Shown piece after piece: positions 15,738-24,400 of a stretch of DNA of 37,130 nt. The number at the start of each line of letters is the position of its first letter. Within the stretch, counting starts at the first letter, position 1. The notes below the pieces were generated by a model that saw only the letters and a program-made list of their open reading frames with translations, searched no databases and had not been told where the DNA came from. The DNA lies in the NCBI GenBank assembly GCA_024401475.1, contig JAKSKZ010000036.1, forward strand, positions 1 to 37,130. The letters run 5' to 3'. A program made the translations under genes and the position numbers. The stretch comes from Paludibacteraceae bacterium (GTDB lineage: Bacteria; Bacteroidota; Bacteroidia; Bacteroidales; Paludibacteraceae).

Positions 15738-15773
15738 GGGGGGGGGGATTTTAAACTATAAATATTATTTTTG
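15738..15773 (+). promoter_or_regulatory. Promoter with a 10-G tract at the -33 position
   Basis: TATTTTTG at 15766-15773 matches the -7 box. Ten consecutive G residues (15738-15747) occupy the place where -33 TTTG should be. A tract of this length is prone to slippage and would change spacing both to -33 and to the upstream palindrome. Confidence 0.7.
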
Positions 15774-15799
15774 CGACATAGAATTGCTTAGGCTGTAAA

Positions 15800-15857
15800 A
15801 ATGGGACCTCTACGGTCTACCCAATTCAAAAAAAAACGAATTTATAGAGATCCCATT
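15800..15857 (+). promoter_or_regulatory. Start-proximal hairpin in the 5' UTR
   Basis: AATGGGA-C-CTCTA (15800-15812) pairs with TAGAG-A-TCCCATT (15845-15857) with a single mismatch. An inner AATTC/GAATT stem (15823-15827 / 15838-15842) forms inside the loop. The structure ends 7 bases before the ATG and no SD is visible. Confidence 0.65.
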
Positions 15858-15864
15858 GTATGTT

Positions 15865-17997
15865 ATGAAAAAGCGACTATTACTACTATTCGCATTATTG
15901 TATTGCTTTGGAGCCATGGCGCAGGATATCAGCATATCGCCCAATGGCCAATATGCAGTAATGAAACTTGACCAATCAGAGTATGAGGATTGGACCATCA
16001 ACTGTAATTTCAATCCAGAAAAGTACACTCCGATAATCTACGAAAAGTTCAAGGATGATTTTGATTTTGTAGTTTACGTCTTGAATGAGCTGCTTGAAAA
16101 TAAAAAATACAGTTATGACGGAAGAAGCTACCCAGTAGCCAGTAATGAAGAGGGTATCGGGACCTCGATTTATTCAATGTCAAAACGCTACGGATCGGAT
16201 GGAAAGCTTAGCCGAATTCTGCACATGCCGTATCGTTATGCTATCAAAAATGGTCCATTAGTTCATGAGATTGCCCATCGATGGGCCAACTATGCCATTC
16301 CTACCATCGATTTCAGAGGAAACGATTATGCTGGCCACTGGGGCGTTACAGGAGGAAGCACACCAGGCCAGTTAGGAGGTTTTTTGCAGAGTTCTCTCAC
16401 TAAAGAGGGCAACCGCTATACGGTGGCTTACTGTGGCCCGAATGCTAATGGCGGAAATGTGCCTTACAATCAGTTGGAACTCTACCTTATGGGTATGATT
16501 CCTGTAGAGGAGGTGGAGCCGTTCAGTGTTTTCCGTAATGTCAGCGATGTGGAATGCGACTACGCAACCTACTACGCGTTTACATCCACACAAGAGGAGA
16601 TTTATACCCCGCAGCGTCTTGTGGAGGAGTTGGGAGAACGAAAACCCGACTACAAAGAATCGCAGAAAGATTTCAAGGCATTGTTCGTAGTGGTCACCAA
16701 CGAAGATCTTACAGCAGAGGAGGTGAAGTTATACAATGACCAGATCAGCGAATTCTGTGCCAATGAAAAGCCTGAAGACGGACATAATTTTTATAGTGCC
16801 ACAGGAGGACGTGGAACTTTCACTACCGGAGATATTCGTAAACCTAATGTTGGCTTAACAGTTACTGCTCCTGAGGCATCGACTGCTCCATATAACCTAA
16901 GTTCTCCACTTACTATCCAATGGAGTTCAGAAATTACTGGCAAGGTATCCATCGAACTCTATAAGAATGGCGTTTGGTTTAAGAATATAGTCCAACATGT
17001 GGATGCTTCGGCAGAAGAATACAGTTGGTTGCCAACGTTATCGGATTACCAAAGCCAAGCGTCCTATTTAGTGAAGATTGTTAGTGAAGAGGATAACGAC
17101 ATATACTCGTATGGATCTGAATTCAATTTCTATGTTCATAACTATACGGTGTCTGGCAAGGTATTGGACCAAAATGGCGCTGGCATTCCTAACGCGGTCG
17201 TTACCGCAGGAGGATCAGCACTTCAAATCTCAACGGAACGCACAGAGACCGACGGTTTCTCTCAATTCATTAATAATCTAAGTAGTTACAATATCATATT
17301 TACACCCACCACTAAGTATCTTTCATCCTTCAGCTTTAAAACGACCCATCACGGAAATCCTACTCCAATGGTAATTCTATCGATTATCGACGAACTGGAA
17401 ACAGTGATTTGGGAAGGCGAGGGTGAGATTGACATGACTCAAGATTGGACCGAAATCAGATTCAGCCAATCGATAGAGGTGATACCAAACAAGACGTACA
17501 CTTTCCGCCTATTTAAACCTGACACAAATCCTGAAGACGATGATTATATCCGTATGGTATGGTTGTTGAACGAATACAATTTTGTCCATAAGGTTATGGG
17601 CTCGGATGCTCCGACGACCTACTGCGACGCCGACGGCAACTATTCGATTTCTTTGCCTCAAAAGTGGAGCAGCAAACTTACCGCAATAAGCGAATCATTG
17701 ATATTCGAGGCAATTGACATCACCATTGGTGATCAGGATCTTGTAGATCAAAATATCAAAGAGCGCAATTCGTCTGATAACGACGAAATTGACAACAATC
17801 CTTCGGTAAATATATGGACTTACAAAAAGAAGATTGTCGTGGAAAATTACACTGGCAATCTCTACATTGTTGACGTTTTAGGTCGTACCGTAAAGTCTGT
17901 AAATGTTGATGCCTTGCATACTGAAATCGAGATGCCTAACATTGGATTGTATCAAGTGATCGCTGGTCCGAAGATTGAAAAAGTAATCTTGAGATAA
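15865..17997 (+). CDS. Secreted multidomain zinc metalloprotease-like protein with T9SS-like tail
   Basis: This 710-residue protein starts at ATG 15865 (MKKRLLLLFALLYCFGAMAQ, a Sec signal); the longer reading uses a TTG without support. HEIAH at residue about 134 (LVHEIAHRWANY) is a zincin motif. Around 330-425 is an Ig-like domain (LTIQWSSEITGKVSIELYKNG), and near 429 a carboxypeptidase-like regulatory fold (SGKVLDQNGAGIPNAVV). The last 60 residues (LYIVDVLGRTVKSV, IGLYQVIAG, KVILR end) resemble a type A sorting domain of the type IX secretion system, so surface export is likely. The promoter has a G tract and a palindrome. The substrate is unknown. Confidence 0.8.
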   Translation: MKKRLLLLFALLYCFGAMAQDISISPNGQYAVMKLDQSEYEDWTINCNFNPEKYTPIIYEKFKDDFDFVVYVLNELLENKKYSYDGRSYPVASNEEGIGTSIYSMSKRYGSDGKLSRILHMPYRYAIKNGPLVHEIAHRWANYAIPTIDFRGNDYAGHWGVTGGSTPGQLGGFLQSSLTKEGNRYTVAYCGPNANGGNVPYNQLELYLMGMIPVEEVEPFSVFRNVSDVECDYATYYAFTSTQEEIYTPQRLVEELGERKPDYKESQKDFKALFVVVTNEDLTAEEVKLYNDQISEFCANEKPEDGHNFYSATGGRGTFTTGDIRKPNVGLTVTAPEASTAPYNLSSPLTIQWSSEITGKVSIELYKNGVWFKNIVQHVDASAEEYSWLPTLSDYQSQASYLVKIVSEEDNDIYSYGSEFNFYVHNYTVSGKVLDQNGAGIPNAVVTAGGSALQISTERTETDGFSQFINNLSSYNIIFTPTTKYLSSFSFKTTHHGNPTPMVILSIIDELETVIWEGEGEIDMTQDWTEIRFSQSIEVIPNKTYTFRLFKPDTNPEDDDYIRMVWLLNEYNFVHKVMGSDAPTTYCDADGNYSISLPQKWSSKLTAISESLIFEAIDITIGDQDLVDQNIKERNSSDNDEIDNNPSVNIWTYKKKIVVENYTGNLYIVDVLGRTVKSVNVDALHTEIEMPNIGLYQVIAGPKIEKVILR

Positions 17998-18069
17998 CTT
18001 TTTCACACCTTTGTTTCAAGGGAAAATATGAAGCAACAGGGATTTTTCATTTATCCCAATAAAAACATG

Positions 18070-18115
18070 ACAAAAGTCCCCTACCCCAATTATAAGGTAC
18101 GGGGACTTTTGTTTT
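18070..18115 (+). terminator. Rho-independent terminator
   Basis: ACAAAAGTCCCC (18070-18081) pairs with GGGGACTTTTGT (18101-18112), with inner TACC/GGTA pairing. The stem ends in a T-rich run. Confidence 0.85.
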
Positions 18116-18176
18116 GCGGGCTTTCATAATCGACCTTAAACAATTCGAAATCCAAGAGTCGTGCGCCATCCTTGAA

Positions 18177-18223
18177 TTTTATGTTATTTAACATAAATAT
18201 TCGAACTATTTAGTCTATCTTTG
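18177..18223 (+). promoter_or_regulatory. Helicase promoter with palindrome (motif copy 2)
   Basis: TTTATGTTA-TT-TAACATAAA (18178-18197) is a 9+2+9 inverted repeat matching the motif at 15712. The -7 box TATCTTTG is at 18216-18223, so the right arm of the palindrome covers the -33 slot. Confidence 0.7.
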
Positions 18224-18508
18224 CAAAATAAATACGCGATGTGCCAAAATCGCCAAATCCGACATATCGGAGGGAACATGGGGGCTTTTTCATTTTGATT
18301 TTGGGTTGAAAATTTAAGAGTTGCTTCCATGAAAGTAAGGCTCGATTGAGAGTCGGTTAAGGGAGCTATATTCGAAAGAAGATTACTTACGAGGCAGAAA
18401 CAAGAGTACACAAGCGACAAGGGCACAAGATTCATCATTATGCGTTCCTGCATACACCGTCTGGCGAGACGAAACGTCTGCAAGAACTGAATTTCTTATT
18501 ATTACATT
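18224..18508 (+). ncRNA. Long structured 5' leader of the DEAD-box helicase gene
   Basis: About 280 bases separate the -7 box from the start codon. Visible elements are a TCCGA-CATA-TCGGA hairpin near 18255 and, close to the start, CGTCT (18458-18462), AGACG (18467-18471) and CGTCT (18475-18479). The middle element can pair with either neighbour, giving two mutually exclusive hairpins, both overlapping a 16-codon uORF. Long leaders are usual for cold-shock helicase mRNAs. Confidence 0.5.
18440..18490 (+). CDS. Possible leader peptide (uORF) in the helicase leader
   Basis: ATG to TGA encodes MRSCIHRLARRNVCKN, ending 18 bases before the helicase ATG. It is strongly basic and overlaps the competing hairpins. 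There is no clear SD, so translation is unproven. Confidence 0.3.
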   Translation: MRSCIHRLARRNVCKN

Positions 18509-20377
18509 ATGACATTTCAAGAGTTAGGATTAAAAGAAGAGATCCTTAAGGGTATTGAAGAATTAGGCTTTGTTGAGCCCATGCCCATCCAAGAAAAAGT
18601 AACTCCTTTTCTTTTAGGCGAAGACAAATCTGACCTTGTTGCTTTGGCACAAACAGGAACTGGAAAGACGGCAGGTTTCGGTCTTCCGTTGCTACACCTC
18701 ATCGATAGTTCTGTAAATACCATCCAAGCATTGGTGCTATCTCCGACTCGTGAGCTTTGTATGCAGATTGCCAACGATTTGAAGAACTATTCAAAATACA
18801 TCAAAGGTTTCAAGGTAGTGCCTGTATATGGTGGTGAAAGCATCATCAGACAATACAAACAATTGGATGTTCCCCCTCAAATTTTGGTGGCAACTCCTGG
18901 TCGTCTTATCGACTTGATCGAGCGTAAGAAGGTGGACCTTTCTGCCATCAAATATTTGGTGCTCGACGAGGCTGACGAAATGCTCAACATGGGATTCCAA
19001 GAGGATATTGAGCGTATTTTGGAGGAGACTCCAGAAGAGAGACGTACTCTTCTCTTCTCTGCGACAATGCCTAACGAGATTGCCAACATCGCAAAGAAAT
19101 ATATGAAGAACAGTGTAGAGATTGCTATCGGTAGAAAGAACTCTGGTTCTGACAACGTTAGACACATCTACTACATGGTTCCTGCAAAACTAAGATACGA
19201 AGCCCTCAAAAGAGTGGTTGACATCAATCCTGATATCTATGGCATCATCTTCTGCCGTACTCGCCAAGAGACGAAGGAGGTTGCAGACAAGTTGATGCAA
19301 GACGGATACAATGCGGATGCTCTTCACGGCGACCTTTCTCAAGTTCAACGTGACACCGTAATGCAAAAGTTCCGCATCAAGAACCTTCAACTTCTCGTGG
19401 CTACCGACGTGGCTGCCAGAGGTTTGGACGTTAGCGATTTGACTCACGTCATCAACTACAACTTGCCTGACGACATCGAGAGCTACACCCACCGAAGCGG
19501 ACGTACGGGCCGTGCGAACAAGTCTGGTATCTCCATCTCCATCGTACACACAAAAGAGTCTGGCAGAATTCGCAGCATCGAGAAGATCATCAACAAGAAG
19601 TTTGAGCGCGGCGTTGTTCCTACAGGCTTGGAAGTCTGCAAGAGCCAGTTGTTCTCGCTCATCAACCGACTCAAGAATGCCGAGGTTGACGAGCAACAAA
19701 TAGAGCCATATCTTCCACTTGCCATGCAAGAGTTGGAAGGAATGGAGCGCGAACAAATCATCAAGAACTTCGTTTCATTAGAGTTCAACAGATTCCTCAA
19801 CTACTATAAAGACGCTGACGACATCAACGTTGAAGTTGGCGGAAAGGAGAAAAAGAAGAGAGGCAACCGTGAAATGATTCGCCTCAAAATCAATCTCGGA
19901 CAACGTGACGGATTCACTCCTAAACGAGTTTTGGGAATCATCAACGATACAACTGGCGACAAGGACATCGATGTGCGCGACATCGAAATCACTCCTCGCT
20001 ACTCATTCTTCGACGTTGACAGCGCCGACGTTCAACGTATGATGCAAGCATTCGCCGTCCACGAAAGCGAAGGCATCACACTTGCAGAGGCAAAAGAGAG
20101 CCGTTCTCGCAGTTTCGACAGAAGCAGCAAGGAGGGCGGAGATCGTTCCGGACGCCGTCGCGACCGTGACAGAGGCGATAGAGGCGGAAGACGCGACCGT
20201 GACAGAGATAGAGGCGGACGTGGTGACAGAGGTGACAGAGGTGACAGAGGCGGTTGGTCTCACAACGACCGAAGAATGCCTGATGGCGACAACGAATGGA
20301 AGCGTTCACGCGAAGAAAATGCCTTCAGCAAGAAGTCTAAGAAGAGAAACAAAGACAGCTTCAGCAGACATAAATAA
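18509..20377 (+). CDS. deaD: DEAD-box ATP-dependent RNA helicase (DeaD/CsdA type)
   Basis: This 622-residue helicase has all core motifs: Q motif (MTFQELGLKEEIL, PMPIQ), AQTGTGKT, PTRELCMQIA, TPGRLIDL, DEAD, SAT, IIFCRT, ARGLDV and HRSGRTGRA. After the two RecA domains comes a DbpA-like RNA-binding domain (about residues 450-530, INLGQRDGFTPKRVLGII). It ends in an Arg/Gly/Asp-rich tail (RGDRGDRGDRGG) encoded by 9-base DNA repeats (GGTGACAGA about three times near 20222-20248). It unwinds structured RNA in ribosome assembly or mRNA decay, typically at low temperature. Confidence 0.95.
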   Translation: MTFQELGLKEEILKGIEELGFVEPMPIQEKVTPFLLGEDKSDLVALAQTGTGKTAGFGLPLLHLIDSSVNTIQALVLSPTRELCMQIANDLKNYSKYIKGFKVVPVYGGESIIRQYKQLDVPPQILVATPGRLIDLIERKKVDLSAIKYLVLDEADEMLNMGFQEDIERILEETPEERRTLLFSATMPNEIANIAKKYMKNSVEIAIGRKNSGSDNVRHIYYMVPAKLRYEALKRVVDINPDIYGIIFCRTRQETKEVADKLMQDGYNADALHGDLSQVQRDTVMQKFRIKNLQLLVATDVAARGLDVSDLTHVINYNLPDDIESYTHRSGRTGRANKSGISISIVHTKESGRIRSIEKIINKKFERGVVPTGLEVCKSQLFSLINRLKNAEVDEQQIEPYLPLAMQELEGMEREQIIKNFVSLEFNRFLNYYKDADDINVEVGGKEKKKRGNREMIRLKINLGQRDGFTPKRVLGIINDTTGDKDIDVRDIEITPRYSFFDVDSADVQRMMQAFAVHESEGITLAEAKESRSRSFDRSSKEGGDRSGRRRDRDRGDRGGRRDRDRDRGGRGDRGDRGDRGGWSHNDRRMPDGDNEWKRSREENAFSKKSKKRNKDSFSRHK

Positions 20378-20396
20378 TCAGCAGAAGTCTAAACAC

Positions 20397-20439
20397 AAAA
20401 GGCGGAGATTAGGAGAGACGATTCCCCTCTCCGCCTTTT
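20397..20439 (+). terminator. Rho-independent terminator after the helicase
   Basis: AAAAGGCGGAGA pairs perfectly with TCTCCGCCTTTT. The hairpin ends only 20 bases before the next ATG, so it may also limit read-through into the YigZ-family gene. Confidence 0.88.
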
Positions 20440-20458
20440 CCATTTTCCAAGAAAAGAC

Positions 20459-21073
20459 ATGGCAGACACTTACCTAACCATCAGCAAAATTTCAGAAGGA
20501 CTTTACAAAGAGAAGGGAAGCAAGTTTCTTGCTTTCGCCATTCCCGTCCGCACTATAGACGAGATCAAAGCCATCCTTGAAGAGAAGCGCAAAGCCTTTC
20601 ATGATGCACGCCACGTCTGCTACGCCTACATTTTAGGGCCAGAGGGCAAAGAGTTCCGAGCCAATGACGACGGAGAGCCATCCGGAACGGCAGGACGCCC
20701 GATGTTAGGCATTCTTCAATCCTACAATCTAACCTACACCCTTTTGATTATCGTACGCTACTTCGGAGGCACCAAATTGGGCACGAGCGGCTTGATCAAC
20801 GCTTACAAGGAGAGTGCCAACGATGCTATTGTCAACAATGAAATCATAGAAAAGACAATAGACAAGATGCTTGTTGTTAAATTCGAATATCCGTTCCTCA
20901 ACGAAATCATGAAAATCGTGAAAGAGGAAGAGCCGACCATCATCAACCAAGAATTCGAAATGGAGTGTTCCATGACATTAAGCATTCGCCAGCGAGACTA
21001 CGACCGTCTTAAAAACAAATTGGAGCAAGCCGCCATCACCCAAAAAAGCATTCTGAAAATAGAGGAACTATAA
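20459..21073 (+). CDS. yigZ: YigZ/IMPACT-family protein (UPF0029)
   Basis: This 204-residue protein shows the UPF0029 signature: NDDGEPSGTAGRPML and VRYFGGTKLGTSGLINAY. A C-terminal DUF1949-like ferredoxin fold (about residues 135-204) follows. Bacterial members are of unknown function; the eukaryotic relative IMPACT acts on the GCN2 stress-kinase pathway. It lies 82 bases after the helicase, separated by a terminator. No separate -7 box is visible in the gap, so read-through may be its main source of transcript. The length is normal. Confidence 0.93.
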   Translation: MADTYLTISKISEGLYKEKGSKFLAFAIPVRTIDEIKAILEEKRKAFHDARHVCYAYILGPEGKEFRANDDGEPSGTAGRPMLGILQSYNLTYTLLIIVRYFGGTKLGTSGLINAYKESANDAIVNNEIIEKTIDKMLVVKFEYPFLNEIMKIVKEEEPTIINQEFEMECSMTLSIRQRDYDRLKNKLEQAAITQKSILKIEEL

Positions 21074-21186
21074 GATTACGCCCTCAATTAAGAGCTTAAA
21101 ATCTTGCAATCGCCCCGATTTATGCAATAAGTATTAGTTCTCGTTAAAAAAAAAGTCAAAAAATTTTATTAATTGAGATTTTGGCG

Positions 21187-21194
21187 TACATTTG
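21187..21194 (+). promoter_or_regulatory. -7 box of the tRNA-Thr gene
   Basis: TACATTTG, 12 bases before the tRNA 5' end. The upstream region is A/T-rich without a clean TTTG. Confidence 0.7.
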
Positions 21195-21205
21195 CACTCG
21201 CAAAC

Positions 21206-21278
<73 letters not shown>

Positions 21279-21280
21279 CT

Positions 21281-21311
21281 ATAAGGCAGTTACTCGTAAC
21301 TGCCTTATTTG
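21281..21311 (+). terminator. Terminator of the tRNA-Thr gene
   Basis: ATAAGGCAGTTAC pairs perfectly with GTAACTGCCTTAT around a 2-base loop and is followed by T residues. Confidence 0.88.
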
Positions 21312-21440
21312 TTTTATAGCAGCACCTCTTTTACCTTTGCAAAATCCTTAGATTTCAACCGAAAGCACAAAGAAATCTTTCTACATCTTACCTTTTAATT
21401 TACACAAAAAAAAACTCATTCATAATTTAAAAAAAATATT

Positions 21441-21448
21441 TATTTTTG
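21441..21448 (+). promoter_or_regulatory. -7 box of the alpha-2-macroglobulin gene
   Basis: TATTTTTG, 34 bases before the ATG, in an A/T-rich region with no clear -33. Confidence 0.65.
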
Positions 21449-21481
21449 CCAAAAATTGAAATTCATTAACTTATTACTTTT

Positions 21482-24400
21482 ATGCGTAAAACACGACTTG
21501 TTGGTTGGCTCCTATTTTTGCTAACCATACTGGCCTCTTGCGGAGGCGGTGACGTATCAAACGAAACGGAATACCTACAGTACATCAATGAATTTACAGC
21601 AGGATCCATTTCAAAACACTCATCCATCGTTGTTAAGTTGGCTAACCCTTCTGCCAAGTTCAGCTCAGAAGAGAAAGAAAAAGCTATTAAGGGAATTTTC
21701 GAATTCTCGCCAAAAATCGAGGGTGAAGCTCGTTGGATAGACCAATACACCGTGGAATTCAAACCTAATGAACTCCTAAAAAATGGCCAAGAGTATGTGG
21801 CAACTTTCCATTTGTCTGAAATTCAAGATGTAGCAGACAAAAAGAACAAGGATTTCAAGTTCCCATTCAAAGTCATTGAACAAAACGCATCTCTTCATAC
21901 AGAATACCCCGTCTATAAGGAAGATGGCACGGTGGAAGTAAACGGTGTTATTCTTTTGGCAGATAGAGAAAGTCAAGAGAATATTTCAAAACTTCTTACT
22001 GCCTCTATGGAAGGTAAGAGTTACAGCATCGAATGGGGAGCCATCATTCCCCGTTCGGTAGGATGCATTTCTCACTTTAAGATTAGCAACATCAGTGCCT
22101 CCAACTCCAATAGAACCATGGATTTAGGCTTTGATGGAAAGTCAATTGGCTGCAGTGACAACGCCCAGACAAGTGTGACTATCTTCCAAAATAAGATATT
22201 CCAAATCATTGGACACAAAATATTCAATGGCGAAGATGCACACGTTGAAATCTATTTCAACCAAGCTTTGCCTGCACAAGATCTAAAAAGCAAAATCTAC
22301 TTTCAGGATGGCCTGAAATGTAACATTACCAAAGAGAACAGTACTGTAAAGGTTTACCCAAGCAGGAACTTCACAGACAAAAAGACTTTGATCATTGACA
22401 AAAACATCCAAGGTTCAAACAAATCAACCCTTGGTGTCAACATCGATTATCCCATTCTATTTGAGAGCATCAAACCTGCAGCTAAATTCAACAACAACGG
22501 ATCCGTACTTCCTACAACCAACGGTGCTACGCTTCCTTTCCAAGCTGTGAATTTGAGAGCTATCGATGTAACTGTATTGAAAATCAGAAACGAAAACATA
22601 TTCCAACATCTCCAAATCAACAACATCAACGGACAAAGAGAGTTGAAACGTGTGGCTAAACCTATCCTCACGAAGACCATCAATTTGGAAGAGACTGGTT
22701 TGGATCTTACTCAATGGCAGAACTACTTCATTGATTTGAAAGAACTTGTCAACAAAGACCCAGGAGCCATCTACTCCATCATTCTCTCTTTCAAGAAGAG
22801 CTACTCCACCTACCCTTGCGGAAAAGACGATGTGGAATCAGACGACGATGATTACGACTATAGCGGCGTAACTTCTGAATGGGGAAGCGACCCTGACAAC
22901 TACGGTTATTATTACTACGACAACGATTACTACTCAAGTTACGACGAGAATGGCGAATATATTGGCGACAATCCTTGCTACAACGCATATTATAAGAGTT
23001 CTTACAGAAGAGCTCAAACTAACATCCTCGTCTCCGACTTGGGTGTCATTGCAAAACTCGGCACGAACAACAAGATTCAAGTAATCGTCACCAACCTAAA
23101 GAGTACAGAACCTGAAAGTGGTGCGAAAGTCAAATTCTATAGCTACCAACAAGAGTTGATTGGCGAGACTTCTACCAACGGAGACGGATTCGCAGAATTC
23201 ACCTACGAAAAGGAGAAGCCTATATTCTTAGAGGTTGAACAAGGCGATCAAAAGAACTATTTGAAGATCAATGATGCAAGTGCCCTCTCACTCTCTTCAT
23301 TCGACGTGACTGGTGCCACTTACGAAAAAGGATTGAAAGGCTACATCTACGGTGAGCGTGGCGTTTGGAGACCTGGTGACACATTGAACATCTCTTTGAT
23401 GCTTCAAGACCAAGAGGGTATGATTCCAGACAACCACCCTCTCGTAATGACGCTCGTCACTCCGAGAGGACAGAAATATACAAAGTCGGTTCAGAAGTAT
23501 CACATGGGATCTTCCATCTACTCTTTCCGCATTCCTACGGACATGGAGGCTCCTACGGGCATTTGGAACATCTCATTCAAAGTGGGTGGATCCACATTCA
23601 GCAAATCGTTGAACATCGAGACTGTCAAGCCTAACAGGCTAAAGATCAAGCTTGAATCTAACGAAACCATCCTTCACGGAAACAGAAGTAACAGTTTCCA
23701 TCTATATTCAGAATGGTTGCACGGAGGAAAGGCGGCCGACATGAAAGCTGATGTAGCCGTTAAGATGAAAAAGGCAAAGACGGCCTTCGCAAACTTCAGC
23801 GACTATACCTTCGAAAGCCCTGCTGCAAACGAGTTCAAAGATAACGAACGTATGCTTTACAACGGCAAGACAGATGCAAACGGAAATATCTATTTCAGTG
23901 CTTCCATGCCAAGAATCAGCGACGCTCCTGGTATGTTGGAGGCCAACTTTACAACACGCGTTCATGAAGGAGAAGGCGATTTCAGCATCAACTCTACAAC
24001 TATCAAATACTCTCCTTACGCATCTTATGTAGGTATAAAAGCTCCAACGGCTCCTAACCAAAGAGACATCTACTATACAGAGAAAGATAACACTTTCAAA
24101 GTGGTCACTGTTGACGAAAATGGTAATTTGGAGAAGTTCACTCAATCTTTGAGCTATAAGATTTACAAACTATCATGGCGTTGGTGGTGGGATTCTCGCA
24201 ACGACGATAATCTTGCTTACTACATCAACAACACTTACACACAAGCCTACAAATCAGGTGAATTCTACGCTAAAGACGGTAAGGGAAGCTTCGACATCAA
24301 CATCAGCGATGATGATTGGGGCCGCTACCTCATCCTCGTACAAAACAAAGACGGACACACCACCGGTTGCGTCGCTTTGTTCGATTGGGAAAGCTGCGTT

